64,000 nt of DNA from Rhizobiales bacterium TNE-4 (GTDB lineage: Bacteria; Pseudomonadota; Alphaproteobacteria; Rhizobiales; Beijerinckiaceae): positions 372,001 through 436,000 of the forward strand of contig JAHRCV010000001.1 in the NCBI GenBank assembly GCA_019083985.1, read 5' to 3'. A program made the translations under genes and the position numbers. This document shows, in pieces, positions 49,415 to 59,708 of this stretch (position 1 is its first letter; each line of letters opens with the position of its first letter). The notes under the pieces are model-generated. The model saw only the letters and a program-made list of their open reading frames with translations. It searched no databases and had not been told where the DNA came from.

Positions 49415-50029
49415 ATGGTGTTGCCCGTGGAACCGACCAAAGACCGCACGCGCGGTTATCTCGACGGCCAATTGCTGGTCGCCATGCCGGGCATGGCCGA
49501 TGAGCGATTTGCGCGGTCCGTCATCTATCTGTGCGCACACTCGCCTGAAGGTGCGATGGGCATCGTGTTGAACCAGCCTGCGGCCAACATCGAATTCCCT
49601 GATCTGCTGCGCCAGCTCGAGATCATTCCACAGGATGATGACATCAGGCTTCCCATGCAGGCCGAGCGTTTGCGCGTCTTGAAAGGGGGGCCGGTGGAAA
49701 CGGGACGCGGTTTCGTTTTGCATTCGGCTGATTTCCTGATTGATAACTCGACCTTGCCGATTGATGAGGGTGTCTGCCTCACGGCAACGGTCGATATTCT
49801 GCGCGCGATTGCCCACGGCACAGGCCCGCATGAGGCGCTGCTTGCTTTGGGTTATGCCGGTTGGACTGCCGGACAACTCGAAGCGGAAATTCACGATAAT
49901 GGCTGGCTCAACTGTCCAGCAGATGCGAGCCTGATCTTCGATCAGCATTTCGAGACGAAATATGATCGCGCACTGCGCAAGATCGGCATCGATCCCGGCA
50001 AATTATCGTCGACGGCAGGTCACGCGTGA
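49415..50029 (+). CDS. YqgE/AlgH family protein (UPF0301)
   Basis: A 204-residue protein of the YqgE/AlgH family: [55 protein letters not shown] and [17 protein letters not shown] are the conserved blocks. Structures exist for the family but its biochemical role is not settled; a regulatory role has been proposed. Divergent from the DsbD-like gene and convergent with the LysR gene. Confidence 0.93.
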   Translation: MVLPVEPTKDRTRGYLDGQLLVAMPGMADERFARSVIYLCAHSPEGAMGIVLNQPAANIEFPDLLRQLEIIPQDDDIRLPMQAERLRVLKGGPVETGRGFVLHSADFLIDNSTLPIDEGVCLTATVDILRAIAHGTGPHEALLALGYAGWTAGQLEAEIHDNGWLNCPADASLIFDQHFETKYDRALRKIGIDPGKLSSTAGHA

Positions 50030-50031
50030 CA

Positions 50032-50949
50032 TCACGCCTGGGGCCGCGCACGTCCTTCAAGGCGGGGCCGTAATTTCTGCATCTCGTTTGCTGTCAGATC
50101 CAGAAACGCCCGCACCCGTGGCGATGATTTCAGATCGGGATGGGTGAGAAGCCACAGCCCCGTTGAAAAATCAGGATCGACCGGTGATAGCCGCACCAAA
50201 TCTGGCCGTGCATCGGCAATGAAGCAGGGCAGGGGTCCAATGCCGATCCCAGCCTCGACGGCTTCGGCAAGCCCCAGCACAGTATTCACCGTCAGCGCGA
50301 TGCGCTCCGGCTTCACATGATCGCGGATGTAACGCGCCGCATGGAGGTGCGAAAACCCATCGCCGAGCGAGACCCAATTCATATCTTGCGGTGGCGCATC
50401 AACATCGAAATTCTTGCCGCCCTGCGGCCAATCGCTCCGTCGCCCATAGATGGCCCAGACCAGATCGGAGACGCGCCGCCCCGTCAGATTGTCGGGCGGT
50501 GAATCGGTTGCACGGATGGCAACATCGGCATCGCGTTTCGACAGGTTCAGCGCCTGATTAGACATGATGATGTCGACGCGAATATCCGGATATTCGCGGC
50601 GGAACAGCGCGAGCACCGGGATCATCAGATAAAGCATCAACGTGTCATTCGTGGTGACACGGATTTCGCCGCGCGGCCGCAAATCCTGTCCGGCCAATTT
50701 GCGCATGAAATCGGAGACATCCGCATCGATGCGGCTTGCGACATTCGCCATCGCTTCGCCGGTGGGCGTGAGCTGGTAGCCTGAGCGGTGGCGCTCAAAC
50801 AAGGGCGCGCCCGCCTTCTCTTCAAGTTCGGCAAGACGGCGGAAGACGGTTGAATGATTGACGCCGAGAAGATCGGCAGCACCCTGTAGCGAGCGCGTGT
50901 CGGCAATCGCTTTGACGAGCCGAAACTCATCCCACGGAAAATTCTTCAT
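50032..50949 (-). CDS. LysR family transcriptional regulator
   Basis: A 305-residue regulator. The N-terminal helix-turn-helix is FRLVKAIADTRSLQGAADLL, GVNHSTVFRRLAELEEKAGA, of the subgroup with serine-threonine rather than serine-alanine in the recognition helix. The effector-binding domain follows from about residue 90. The ATG at 50949 (MKNFPWDEFRLV) is preferred to a frame opening 51 bases upstream. The target is not obvious: no catabolic gene is divergent from it. Confidence 0.9.
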   Translation of the reverse strand: MKNFPWDEFRLVKAIADTRSLQGAADLLGVNHSTVFRRLAELEEKAGAPLFERHRSGYQLTPTGEAMANVASRIDADVSDFMRKLAGQDLRPRGEIRVTTNDTLMLYLMIPVLALFRREYPDIRVDIIMSNQALNLSKRDADVAIRATDSPPDNLTGRRVSDLVWAIYGRRSDWPQGGKNFDVDAPPQDMNWVSLGDGFSHLHAARYIRDHVKPERIALTVNTVLGLAEAVEAGIGIGPLPCFIADARPDLVRLSPVDPDFSTGLWLLTHPDLKSSPRVRAFLDLTANEMQKLRPRLEGRARPQA

Positions 50950-51014
50950 TTGCGTACCTGCAATTCTATGCTCTGGAATGGAGCACGAATTTGCAGTCAT
51001 GAAAACAGGAAAGA

Positions 51015-52025
51015 TCAGTTGCCTTGCGCGGGCCGAGGCGCAGCCGCGCGCTTCAACCGATCTTCGATGGCCTCGCCAAGCCCCTCACGGGGAATGGGCA
51101 TAACGGCAATGCGGGCGACACCCGACACATCGAGCCGCCTCAGCATGGAAAAGAGATTGGCGGCCGCTTCACGCAGATCGCCACGAAAGCTGAGATTGAG
51201 ATGCGCTTTGGCGTCACCGAGGCCGGGCGGTGGCTCTGGCCCGAACAGGAGCGCGGCTTCACCGGGCTCGATTGTATGCGCATTCAAGCGTACGGCGGCC
51301 TGCGGCGCGTAATGGGATTCGAGCAGGCCCGGCGCCACCGGCTTGGCCGCATCGGCTGTGCCATCGGCTAGCGCATGGCCTAGAACCTCCTCGATCTCTG
51401 CGCGCGTGACGCCGCCCGGGCGCAGCAATGTTGGCTCTGCTCCCAAGCAAGAGACGATGGTCGATTCGACACCGACCGGCGTCGACCAACCCTCGACGAT
51501 GGCGTCGATCCGGCCATTGAGATCGGCCCAGACGTGGTCGGCCTCCGTTGGGCTCACGCGGCCCGACCGATTGGCGGAGGGTGCTACGATGGGTGTGCCG
51601 ACAGCTTGCAGAATTTCGCGGGCAACGGGATGGGAGGGCACGCGCAAGGCAATCGAGTCGAGGCCAGCTGTGGCGAGTGTGCTGATCCCGGCTTCCGCCT
51701 TAAGGGGCACCACAAGCGTGAGTGGGCCCGGCCAAAACCGTTCGGCGAGCGCCCGTGCCGCAGCGTTGAACATGCCAATCGCCTCGGCATGAGCGAGATC
51801 TGGCACATGGGCGATCAGCGGATTGAAGCTCGGACGGCCCTTAGCCTCGTAGATGCCGGCCACAGCCTCGCCTTGGCGGGCATCAGCGCCGAGCCCGTAA
51901 ACGGTCTCAGTCGGGAAGGCGACAAGCTGGCCAGCGCGCAGCATCGCCGCCGCCCGGGCGATGCCCGTCGCGTCCGGATCGATCCTGAGCGTGTCGCGCT
52001 CCATCGGGCCCTTGTCCTTTGCCAT
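51015..52025 (-). CDS. L-threonylcarbamoyladenylate synthase (Sua5 type)
   Basis: Makes threonylcarbamoyl-AMP from threonine, bicarbonate and ATP for the t6A37 modification of tRNAs. The long (336-residue) Sua5 form has the YrdC domain with FPTETVYGLGADA, IYEAKGRPSFNPL (the KxR and SxN motif) and PSANRSGRVSPT, followed by a linker (LESHYAPQAAVRL) and a Sua5 C-terminal domain ending in IEDRLKRAAAPRP. A GTG 12 bases upstream and an ATG 21 bases downstream are alternative starts; the chosen ATG has the best-placed AGGG. Confidence 0.93.
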   Translation of the reverse strand: MAKDKGPMERDTLRIDPDATGIARAAAMLRAGQLVAFPTETVYGLGADARQGEAVAGIYEAKGRPSFNPLIAHVPDLAHAEAIGMFNAAARALAERFWPGPLTLVVPLKAEAGISTLATAGLDSIALRVPSHPVAREILQAVGTPIVAPSANRSGRVSPTEADHVWADLNGRIDAIVEGWSTPVGVESTIVSCLGAEPTLLRPGGVTRAEIEEVLGHALADGTADAAKPVAPGLLESHYAPQAAVRLNAHTIEPGEAALLFGPEPPPGLGDAKAHLNLSFRGDLREAAANLFSMLRRLDVSGVARIAVMPIPREGLGEAIEDRLKRAAAPRPAQGN

Positions 52026-52135
52026 GGGCTGGCTCACCCTTCATGTGCTCCAGAGGTGGAATGTCGGCGGCGCTGCCGTTCCGCTAAAAGGATGCGAACC
52101 CGCCGTCAACAACAGGCGGGAACAGGGGACGGACC

Positions 52136-53902
52136 ATGACCTATCGCGCACCAGTCGAAGACATCGTTTTCACGCTCCGCCATGTTGCGGGCCTTGACCG
52201 AATGATCGCCGATGGATTGGCGCCTGATCTTGAAGGCGGCATGGCGGAAGCGGTGCTCGAGGAAGCGGGCAAATTCGCCAATGATCGGATTGCGCCGCTC
52301 AACCGCATCGGTGACCAGACCGGCTCGAAACTCAAGGATGGTGCCGTCACCACGCCGCCCGGTTGGAAAGAGACCTATCGCGATTGGGCCGAAGCCGGAT
52401 GGAACGGGTTGCCCGCGCCGGTGGATTTCGGCGGCCAAGGCCTGCCGATGTTGGTGCAGGCTGCCTGCATCGAAATGTGGAACTCAGCCAACATGGCCTT
52501 TTCGCTCGGCCCGCTTTTGACAGCAGGTGCGATCGAAGCGCTCGATGCCCATGGTTCAGACACGTTGAAAGACATTTATTTGCCCAAGCTCGTGTCCGGC
52601 GAGTGGATGGGCACGATGAATTTGACTGAGCCGCAGGCTGGCTCTGACCTCGCCGCGCTGCGTTCGCGCGCAGAAAAGCAAGCCGATGGGACTTATCGTA
52701 TTTTTGGCCAGAAGATTTACATCACCTATGGCGAACATGATCTGACCGACAACATTATTCATCTTGTGCTCGCGCGTCTGCCCGATGCGCCCGCAGGTAC
52801 GCGTGGTATTTCGCTATTTCTCGTGCCGAAATTCCTCGTCAATGACGATGGCTCGCTCGGCGCGCGCAATGATGTGTTCTGCAATGGCATCGAACACAAG
52901 CTCGGCATCCATGCCTCGCCCACTTGCACCATGGTGTATGGCGACAAGGGTGGCGCCGTTGGCTATCTCATCGGCGAAGAAAACCGTGGCCTCAATTGCA
53001 TGTTCACGATGATGAACAATGCGCGCCTCGGCGTCGCCTTGCAGGGCGTCGCGGTGGCAGAAGCGGCGTTTCAAAAGGCGCTCTCCTATGCGCGCGATCG
53101 CAAACAGGGCAAGGCGGCAGGCTATGAAGGCACCGCGCCCATCATCGGCCATCCCGATATCCGCCGTACGCTCTTGCAGATGCGCGGCCGCACGCGGGCT
53201 GCACGCGCCATCACATACATGACAGCCGAAGCGATTGATCGTGCCCATCGCGAAACTGATCCGGCCAAAAAGCAAAAGGCCTCCGAACGCGCGGCGTTAT
53301 TGACGCCGATTGGCAAATCCTACGCCACCGACATCGGCATCGAAGTCTCATCTCTCGGCGTGCAGGTGCATGGCGGCATGGGCTATGTCGAGGAAACAGG
53401 CGCGGCACAATTTTTCCGCGATGCGCGTATTGCGGCCATTTACGAAGGCACCAATGGCATTCAAGCCATCGATCTCGTGACGCGTAAATTACCGCTTTCG
53501 GGGGGCGACACCGTGCGCGCAGCGATTGCGGGCATTCGCGAGACAGTTGCCGAGGTGAAACGTCGCAACGATCCCGCTTTTGGAAAGATTGGCGAACGTT
53601 TGGCGGAAGCGGCCGATTCGCTCGAGCGAGCAACCGATTTCATGTTGGCGCAATTGGGGTCGAATATGGAAGCGGCTTTAGCCGGCGCCACGCCCTATCT
53701 TAAATTATTCGCCCTCGCGGAAGGTGGCGCTGCTTTGGCGCGCGAGGCGCTCGCAGCAAGCGATACGGTTGCGGCTGAAAAGATTGCGGTCGCAAGGTTC
53801 TACGCCAAGCACGATGTGAATGAAGCGGCTGCGTTAGCGCGTGAAGTGATTGAGGGCTCTGAATCCATTCCACCCGCAGAGATCGTCTTTGGCGCAGCTT
53901 GA
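52136..53902 (+). CDS. acyl-CoA dehydrogenase (long form, C-terminal extension)
   Basis: FAD enzyme of the 590-residue branch that includes DmdC and several FadE proteins. The 588-residue protein has the FAD/substrate motif MGTMNLTEPQAGSDLAAL, GYVEETGAAQFFRDARI and the catalytic-glutamate block IAAIYEGTNGIQAIDLV, plus a C-terminal domain absent from short ACADs. Substrate chain length is unknown. Electrons would go to ETF and then to the ETF-quinone reductase at 3.3 kb. An AGGGGAC ribosome-binding site precedes ATG. Confidence 0.94.
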   Translation: MTYRAPVEDIVFTLRHVAGLDRMIADGLAPDLEGGMAEAVLEEAGKFANDRIAPLNRIGDQTGSKLKDGAVTTPPGWKETYRDWAEAGWNGLPAPVDFGGQGLPMLVQAACIEMWNSANMAFSLGPLLTAGAIEALDAHGSDTLKDIYLPKLVSGEWMGTMNLTEPQAGSDLAALRSRAEKQADGTYRIFGQKIYITYGEHDLTDNIIHLVLARLPDAPAGTRGISLFLVPKFLVNDDGSLGARNDVFCNGIEHKLGIHASPTCTMVYGDKGGAVGYLIGEENRGLNCMFTMMNNARLGVALQGVAVAEAAFQKALSYARDRKQGKAAGYEGTAPIIGHPDIRRTLLQMRGRTRAARAITYMTAEAIDRAHRETDPAKKQKASERAALLTPIGKSYATDIGIEVSSLGVQVHGGMGYVEETGAAQFFRDARIAAIYEGTNGIQAIDLVTRKLPLSGGDTVRAAIAGIRETVAEVKRRNDPAFGKIGERLAEAADSLERATDFMLAQLGSNMEAALAGATPYLKLFALAEGGAALAREALAASDTVAAEKIAVARFYAKHDVNEAAALAREVIEGSESIPPAEIVFGAA

Positions 53903-53957
53903 CCTTGTCATCGGTTTGTCACTGCTTCATGACAAGCGCGTGATTTGAGGTAACGCT

Positions 53958-54950
53958 ATGCTTGTGATCTATCGTGCCCAAGGGGTGCCTGACGCAGAAG
54001 GGCATGTCCGTCTTGAGCCAGACATTCTCGGGCCGAACGATCCTATTCCGAATGACGCGCTCTGGATCGACATGGTCGAGCCGACGCCGAAAGAGGATGG
54101 CAAGGTTGAGCAGCATCTCGGCGTCTCGATCCCGACGCGCGAAGATATGAGCGACATTGAACCCTCGGAACTGCTCTATACCGAGAATAATGTCCGCTAC
54201 ATGACGATGCGGCTCTTTCACAATGTCGAAGGCGATCTGCCGGAGATCGCGGGTGTTGGCTTCATCCTGCGCGACAATGTGCTGGTGACTGTGCGCTATG
54301 TTCGCCCGCTAGCGTTTCAGATGTTTGCCAATCGCTGCGCGCGCGGGCAGGTGCCGACGCCTGAAGCGATCTTGGCCGGATTGATTGAAGCGATTATCGA
54401 CCGCGCGGCGGACGTGTTGCAGGCTTCTGGCGAACGGATCGATGCCGTCTCCCATCGCGTATTCAACGTGAAGCATGAGCCGGGATCGCGCAATGTGGAA
54501 TATCAGGACAATCTGCGTTCACTCGGTCGACAGGGTGATCTCCTGTCGAAAGTGCGAGAATGCCTCGTTTCTATCGAGCGCGTCCTTTTGTTCCTGACCG
54601 TCGCCTATCGCACGGCGCGCGTGCCACTCTCTTTGCGTGAAGAAGTGCGCACCACCTTGCGCGACTTGCAATCGCTGGAAGAGCACGCCACTTTTCTGAC
54701 TCAGAAGATTCAGTTCCTGCTTGATGCCACGCTTGGCCTCGTCAATCTTGAGCAGAACAATATCATCAAGCTGTTCTCGGTCATGGCTGTGATCTTCATG
54801 CCGCCGACGCTTATTGCGTCGATCTATGGCATGAACTTCAAACATATGCCCGAGCTTGAGACAGCATGGGGTTATCCGCTCGCGCTTTTGGCCATGGTCG
54901 CGGCGGGCGTATTTCCCTATGTTTTCTTTAGATGGAAAAAGTGGCTCTGA
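53958..54950 (+). CDS. corA: CorA family magnesium/divalent cation transporter
   Basis: A 330-residue CorA channel. A cytosolic funnel of alternating helices precedes two C-terminal membrane helices, with the selectivity motif GMN (G291-M292-N293) in SIYGMNFKHMPELE between them. The basic C-terminus FRWKKWL is typical. Transports magnesium and possibly cobalt or nickel. The SRAP gene starts four bases after its stop. Confidence 0.95.
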   Translation: MLVIYRAQGVPDAEGHVRLEPDILGPNDPIPNDALWIDMVEPTPKEDGKVEQHLGVSIPTREDMSDIEPSELLYTENNVRYMTMRLFHNVEGDLPEIAGVGFILRDNVLVTVRYVRPLAFQMFANRCARGQVPTPEAILAGLIEAIIDRAADVLQASGERIDAVSHRVFNVKHEPGSRNVEYQDNLRSLGRQGDLLSKVRECLVSIERVLLFLTVAYRTARVPLSLREEVRTTLRDLQSLEEHATFLTQKIQFLLDATLGLVNLEQNNIIKLFSVMAVIFMPPTLIASIYGMNFKHMPELETAWGYPLALLAMVAAGVFPYVFFRWKKWL

Positions 54951-54953
54951 ACC

Positions 54954-55640
54954 ATGTGCGGGCGTTTTGCGCTGCAGGCCTCCCCTGAACAGGTGAAGGC
55001 ACTGTTCGCCTATCTGGAACATCCGAATTTTCCGCCGCGGCTCAACATTGCGCCGACAGAACCGATCGCGCTTGTCGTGCGCGAAGGTGGTGCCCATCAT
55101 TTCCGTTTGATGCGGTGGGGTTTCTTGCCCGCTTGGGTGAAAGATCCCGCCGACTTTCCGCTCATCATCAATGCGCGCGCTGAAACGCTGGCAGAAAAGC
55201 CGGCTTACCGTACGGCCATTCGGCATCGTCGCGCGCTCGTGCCTGCTGACGCGTTTTATGAATGGAAGCGCGACGGCAAGACCAAAACACCCTATCGGAT
55301 CGCCAAAGACGATGGCGGCCTTTTTGCCATGGCCGCATTGTGGGAAACCTATGCCGACAAGAATGGCAGCGAGATCGACACGGCGGCCATCATCACCTGC
55401 GCGCCGAATGCCGTTGCGCGTGAGCTGCATGATCGGATGCCGGCGATCATCGAGCCCGCTCAATTCGATCTCTGGCTCGACCATTCGGTCGCGCCCGATG
55501 AAGCGCTGCGCCTGTTAAAGCCTGCAGCAGGCGCATGGCGTGCCGATCCGGTCGACCCGCGCACGCCGCAACCAGAGCGTCCGGCAAAAAAGCCTGCGCC
55601 TAAAGCTGTGGCGAAGCCCGCGCAGGGCGAATTGTTTTGA
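54954..55640 (+). CDS. SOS response-associated peptidase (SRAP; HMCES/YedK family)
   Basis: Crosslinks to abasic sites in single-stranded DNA through its N-terminal cysteine to shield them. The 228-residue protein begins MCGRF, leaving C2 as the new N-terminus after methionine removal. Other active-site residues are N73 (INARAET), E103 (FYEWKRDGK) and H159 (ELHDRMPAI). A Lys/Pro/Ala-rich tail ends in QGELF, which fits the QxxLF pattern of sliding-clamp binding peptides. Follows corA by three bases, probably one transcript. Confidence 0.95.
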   Translation: MCGRFALQASPEQVKALFAYLEHPNFPPRLNIAPTEPIALVVREGGAHHFRLMRWGFLPAWVKDPADFPLIINARAETLAEKPAYRTAIRHRRALVPADAFYEWKRDGKTKTPYRIAKDDGGLFAMAALWETYADKNGSEIDTAAIITCAPNAVARELHDRMPAIIEPAQFDLWLDHSVAPDEALRLLKPAAGAWRADPVDPRTPQPERPAKKPAPKAVAKPAQGELF

Positions 55641-55649
55641 AATGGAAAA

Positions 55650-55667
55650 GGCGGGCCGAAGCCCGCC
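55650..55667 (-). terminator. terminator of the csbD-like gene
   Basis: Perfect seven-base-pair stem GGCGGGC/GCCCGCC, loop CGAA on the plus strand (TTCG on the minus), followed on the minus strand by TTTT. Ends the leftward csbD gene; may also stop rightward readthrough from the SRAP gene. Confidence 0.8.
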
Positions 55668-55689
55668 TCCTCACCAATCGTGGGGGCCG

Positions 55690-55878
55690 TCAGTCATCGC
55701 CGCGTGCGATGTCACGCACCTTGTCCTTGGCGCCACCGACGGCGTTTTGAACCTTGCCTTTGGCCTTATCCATTTTGCCTTCGGCGTTGAGCTTGGCATC
55801 GCCGGTGATTTCACCGGCTACTTCCTTGATCGTACCCTTGGTCTGTTTGGCGGCCCCGGCGATGCGATCCTTGTCCAT
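55690..55878 (-). CDS. CsbD family stress protein
   Basis: A 62-residue hydrophilic protein with the CsbD pattern: MDKDRIAGAAKQTKGTIKEV, GEITGDAKLNAEGKMDKAKG, then VQNAVGGAKDKVRD. CsbD-like proteins are induced by general stress in many bacteria (the prototype belongs to the Bacillus SigB regulon) and are thought to be disordered; the molecular role is unknown. GGAG lies shortly upstream of the start. Confidence 0.93.
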   Translation of the reverse strand: MDKDRIAGAAKQTKGTIKEVAGEITGDAKLNAEGKMDKAKGKVQNAVGGAKDKVRDIARGDD

Positions 55879-56023
55879 GATGGCTCTCCTCTCGGCCCCG
55901 TCCCGGTCGAGATAACGGGTCGCTGCGCCGAAGGTTGCCTTTGTTGCAAATGGATCTGTGCAAGCATCCGCCTCGATTTCGGCAAAGCCGCGTTCTATCT
56001 GTGCTTAAGCAAAGGAGCGCTCC

Positions 56024-56932
56024 ATGTCTGACGATCATGATCCCATTCCCGGCGACGCATTTTCCTGCGACGCCATCGAGCAGGTGATCGTGCCGCGCGC
56101 GCGTGACATTGGCGGCTTCGAAGTGAGGCGCGCTCTGCCCTCCGTCGGCAAGAAAATGGTCGGCCCCTTCATCTTCTTCGATCAGATGGGCCCGTCTGAA
56201 TTTCTGCTTGGGCAGGGGCTTGATGTGCGCCCCCACCCGCATATCGGTCTGGCGACGGTGACCTATCTGTTCGATGGCGGCATCCGCCATCGCGATAGTC
56301 TGGGCGTGGTGCAAGATATCGCGCCTGGTGCCCTCAATTTGATGACAGCGGGGCGCGGCGTCGTTCATTCCGAGCGCACGGCACCGGAGGTGCGGGCCAA
56401 GCCCGGTCGCCTGTTCGGCATTCAGGCTTGGGCAGCGCTGCCGGCCAGCCATGAGGAGGTCGAACCCGCTTTTGAGCATTTCGATGCAGCGTCGCTGCCG
56501 CGGATTGTGGGGGAGGGCAAGCGCGTGAGCCTGATCCTCGGCCAAGCCTATGGCGAGGAGAGCCCGGCCAGCTTCCCTCATCCTGCCCTCTACGCCGAAG
56601 CTGTGCTGGCCCCGGGCGCGGTGCTGCCGCTCGATGCCGATTATGACGAGCGCGCGATCTATGTCGTCTCCGGCGAGATCGACATTGCGGGCGACAGTTT
56701 CGAGGGCGGTCGGCTGCTGATCTTCCGGCCGGGGGACCGGATTTCGATTCTGGCTCTGTCCCACGCCCGTCTGATGATCTTCGGCGGCGAACCGATGGAT
56801 GGCCGCCGCCATATCTGGTGGAACTTCGTCTCGTCTCGCAAGGAGCGTATCGACCAGGCCAAGGCCGATTGGGCGGCCAAACGCTTCGATTCTGTCCCCG
56901 GCGAGACGGAATTCATCCCCCTGCCAGAGTGA
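56024..56932 (+). CDS. pirin family cupin protein
   Basis: A 302-residue bicupin of the pirin family. The metal-binding residues lie in RPHPHIGLATVTYLFDGG (two histidines) and in GRGVVHSERT (histidine and glutamate). Some bacterial pirins have quercetinase activity and others act as regulators, so no precise function is assigned. An AAGGAG ribosome-binding site precedes ATG. Separated by 145 bases from the divergent csbD gene, with no recognised operator between them. Confidence 0.93.
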   Translation: MSDDHDPIPGDAFSCDAIEQVIVPRARDIGGFEVRRALPSVGKKMVGPFIFFDQMGPSEFLLGQGLDVRPHPHIGLATVTYLFDGGIRHRDSLGVVQDIAPGALNLMTAGRGVVHSERTAPEVRAKPGRLFGIQAWAALPASHEEVEPAFEHFDAASLPRIVGEGKRVSLILGQAYGEESPASFPHPALYAEAVLAPGAVLPLDADYDERAIYVVSGEIDIAGDSFEGGRLLIFRPGDRISILALSHARLMIFGGEPMDGRRHIWWNFVSSRKERIDQAKADWAAKRFDSVPGETEFIPLPE

Positions 56933-57032
56933 CCCTTTACCCGCGGGGCAGGGCGGCCTATGTGGACCCCCTTGCCCAAAGTTTCGAATGGGTTAAGCTC
57001 TGTAAAGAAAATTGGACACCCGGACCCAGCCC

Positions 57033-58958
57033 GTGACCCGCCCCACCACCCCCCTTCTCGATCAGGTGCCGACGCCGGAAGAACTGCGCCGCTTGCCTGA
57101 AGCAAGCTTGAAGCAGCTCGCCGACGAATTGCGCGCCGAGATGATCGACGCCGTCTCTGTGACAGGTGGCCATCTGGGCGCAGGGCTCGGCGTGGTCGAA
57201 TTGACCGTCGCGCTGCACTACGTCTTCGACACGCCCCGTGATCGGTTGGTGTGGGATGTCGGCCATCAGGCCTATCCGCATAAAATTCTTACGGGACGAC
57301 GCGATCGCATTCGCACGCTGCGGCAGGGCGGCGGTTTGTCGGGCTTCGTGAAACGCTCGGAGAGTGAATACGACCCGTTCGGCACCGCGCATTCGTCGAC
57401 GTCGATTTCCGCCGGTCTCGGCATGGCGGTCGCGCGCGATCTGCAAGGCGGCCACAACAATGTCATCGCAGTGATCGGCGATGGCGCGATGTCGGCCGGC
57501 ATGGCCTATGAAGCGATGAACAATGCGGGTGCGATGAATTCGCGCCTCATCGTCATCCTCAACGATAATGATATGTCGATTGCGCCGCCGACGGGTGCAA
57601 TGTCGTCATATCTCGCCCGGCTCGTTTCAGGCGGCACCTATCGCAATATTCGCGAAGCGGCCAAGCAGCTGGCGAAGAAATTGCCGAAACCCTTGTTCGA
57701 CAAGGCCCGCAAAGCGGAAGAGTTCGCGCGCGCGTTTCTCGCGGGCGGCACGATGTTCGAGGAGCTTGGCTTCTATTACATCGGACCGATCGACGGCCAT
57801 AATCTCGATCATCTCCTGCCCATCCTGAAGAATGTGCGCGACAGTGAGACGGGGCCGATCCTCGTCCATGTCGTCACGCAGAAGGGTAAGGGCTACGCGC
57901 CGGCTGAGGCGGCTGCTGACAAATACCACGGCGTGACGACATTTGACGTCATCACCGGCACACAGGTGAAGCCGAAGGCCAATGCGCCATCTTACACGAA
58001 CGTCTTTGCGAAGGGCCTGATTGCAGAAGCGCATCACGATGACAAGATCGTGGCTGTGACGGCCGCCATGCCGACCGGCACCGGGCTTGATCATTTTGGT
58101 CAGGTGTTCCCCGAGCGCATTTTCGATGTCGGCATTGCCGAACAGCATGCGGTGACGTTCGCTGCAGGGCTTGCGACAGAAGGCTATAAGCCCTTCTGCG
58201 CCATCTATTCGACATTCTTGCAACGCGGCTACGACCAGATCGTGCATGACGTGGCGTTGCAGAATTTGCCTGTCCGTTTCGCGCTTGATCGCGCGGGCCT
58301 TGTGGGGGCCGATGGGCCGACCCATGCCGGCTCGTTCGACATTGCGTTCCTCGGCTGCTTGCCAAACATGGTCATCATGGCGGCCGCTGACGAAGCCGAA
58401 CTGATGCATATGACAGCGACGGCCGCAGCCTATGATGCGGGCCCGATTGCGTTCCGCTATCCGCGCGGTGAAGGCGTTGGCGTTGAATTGCCTGAACGCG
58501 GTGAAGTGCTGCCCATCGGCAAAGGCCGCATCATTCGTGAAGGCTCGCGCGTCGCCATTCTCTCACTCGGCACGCGTTTGCAGGAAGCGTTGAAGGCCGC
58601 CGATATGCTGGCGGGCAAGGGCCTGTCAGCCACTGTCGCGGATGCCCGCTTTGCCAAGCCCATCGACACAGCGCTGGTCGAGAAACTCGCCAAGACGCAT
58701 GAAGTGCTGATCACCATCGAGGAAGGCTCCATCGGCGGGTTCGGTTCCTTCGTGCAGCAGCATCTCGCCGAAGCGGGCCTGTTCGATCACGGGTTGAAAA
58801 TCCGCTCAATGGTTCTGCCCGATATTTATATCGAGCACGACAAGCCCGAGCGCATGTATGCGCAAGCGGGCCTTGATGCGGCCAGCATCGTTGCCAAAGT
58901 CATGGACGCGATTGGGCAGGATGCCGTCAGCGCGAAAACACGGCCGCTGTCTGCCTGA
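57033..58958 (+). CDS. dxs: 1-deoxy-D-xylulose-5-phosphate synthase
   Basis: Thiamine-diphosphate enzyme for the first step of the MEP isoprenoid pathway, condensing pyruvate and glyceraldehyde 3-phosphate. The 641-residue protein has [36 protein letters not shown], the ThDP motif [18 protein letters not shown] and [21 protein letters not shown] at 57033 gives [18 protein letters not shown], the usual start; a TTG 21 bases upstream is possible but weaker. First of an operon with tlyA and an RNA methyltransferase gene. Confidence 0.96.
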   Translation: MTRPTTPLLDQVPTPEELRRLPEASLKQLADELRAEMIDAVSVTGGHLGAGLGVVELTVALHYVFDTPRDRLVWDVGHQAYPHKILTGRRDRIRTLRQGGGLSGFVKRSESEYDPFGTAHSSTSISAGLGMAVARDLQGGHNNVIAVIGDGAMSAGMAYEAMNNAGAMNSRLIVILNDNDMSIAPPTGAMSSYLARLVSGGTYRNIREAAKQLAKKLPKPLFDKARKAEEFARAFLAGGTMFEELGFYYIGPIDGHNLDHLLPILKNVRDSETGPILVHVVTQKGKGYAPAEAAADKYHGVTTFDVITGTQVKPKANAPSYTNVFAKGLIAEAHHDDKIVAVTAAMPTGTGLDHFGQVFPERIFDVGIAEQHAVTFAAGLATEGYKPFCAIYSTFLQRGYDQIVHDVALQNLPVRFALDRAGLVGADGPTHAGSFDIAFLGCLPNMVIMAAADEAELMHMTATAAAYDAGPIAFRYPRGEGVGVELPERGEVLPIGKGRIIREGSRVAILSLGTRLQEALKAADMLAGKGLSATVADARFAKPIDTALVEKLAKTHEVLITIEEGSIGGFGSFVQQHLAEAGLFDHGLKIRSMVLPDIYIEHDKPERMYAQAGLDAASIVAKVMDAIGQDAVSAKTRPLSA

Positions 58959-58970
58959 TTTTCGCATTTC

Positions 58971-59708
58971 ATGACAGAACGTCAGCGCGCCGATCTTCTG
59001 CTCGTCGAACGCGGCTTCTTTGAAAGCCGCGCTAAGGCGCAAGCCGCCATTGCAGCAGGGCTTGTCCGCGCCAATGGCAAGCTGGTGACGAAGCCGTCTG
59101 AATCCGTGCTACGCGATGCGGCGATTGAGGCGGAGGCCGCTTTTCCTTTCGTCTCGCGCGGCGGCGTGAAGCTGGAAGCGGCGCTGAAGGCCTTCGCATT
59201 CAACCTCAAAGATCGCCTCTGCATCGATATTGGCGCTTCGACCGGCGGGTTCACCGACGCGATGTTACGCCATGGTGCGGCGCGCGTGATCGCCGTCGAT
59301 GTGGGCCGTGCGCAATTGCACCCCTCGCTCCGCGCTGATCCGCGCGTGAAAAGCCATGAGGGTACGGATATCAGGACCTTCACCATCGACGGTCCTTTGC
59401 CCGATTTTGCCTCCGTTGATGTCAGTTTCATCGGACTGGAGGCTATTCTGAGCCAGGTCGTGAATTTGCTTGCACCGCGATGCGAAGCCGTGCTTCTCGT
59501 GAAGCCCCAATTCGAAGTGGGGCGCGCACAGATCGGCAAGGGCGGCATCGTCAAGGATGAAGCCGCCGTTCTAACGGTCCTCGACCGGATCGGGGCCGCC
59601 ATGCGAGCGCTCAATTTCGAAGTGCTGGGGATCATCGCCTCGCCGATTGCGGGTGGTGATGGCAATCAGGAATTCTTGCTCGGTGCCCGGCGTGTTGAAA
59701 CTGCATGA
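58971..59708 (+). CDS. tlyA: TlyA family rRNA 2'-O-methyltransferase/hemolysin-like protein
   Basis: A 245-residue protein with an N-terminal S4 RNA-binding domain (RADLLLVERGFFESRAKAQA) and a FtsJ-like methyltransferase domain (LCIDIGASTGGFTDAMLRHG). In mycobacteria TlyA methylates cytidines of 16S and 23S rRNA; the hemolysin name is historical. The K-D-K-E type residues are partly visible (VDVSFIGLEAI, VKPQFEVGR). Lies 12 bases after dxs and overlaps the next gene by 17 bases. Confidence 0.93.
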   Translation: MTERQRADLLLVERGFFESRAKAQAAIAAGLVRANGKLVTKPSESVLRDAAIEAEAAFPFVSRGGVKLEAALKAFAFNLKDRLCIDIGASTGGFTDAMLRHGAARVIAVDVGRAQLHPSLRADPRVKSHEGTDIRTFTIDGPLPDFASVDVSFIGLEAILSQVVNLLAPRCEAVLLVKPQFEVGRAQIGKGGIVKDEAAVLTVLDRIGAAMRALNFEVLGIIASPIAGGDGNQEFLLGARRVETA

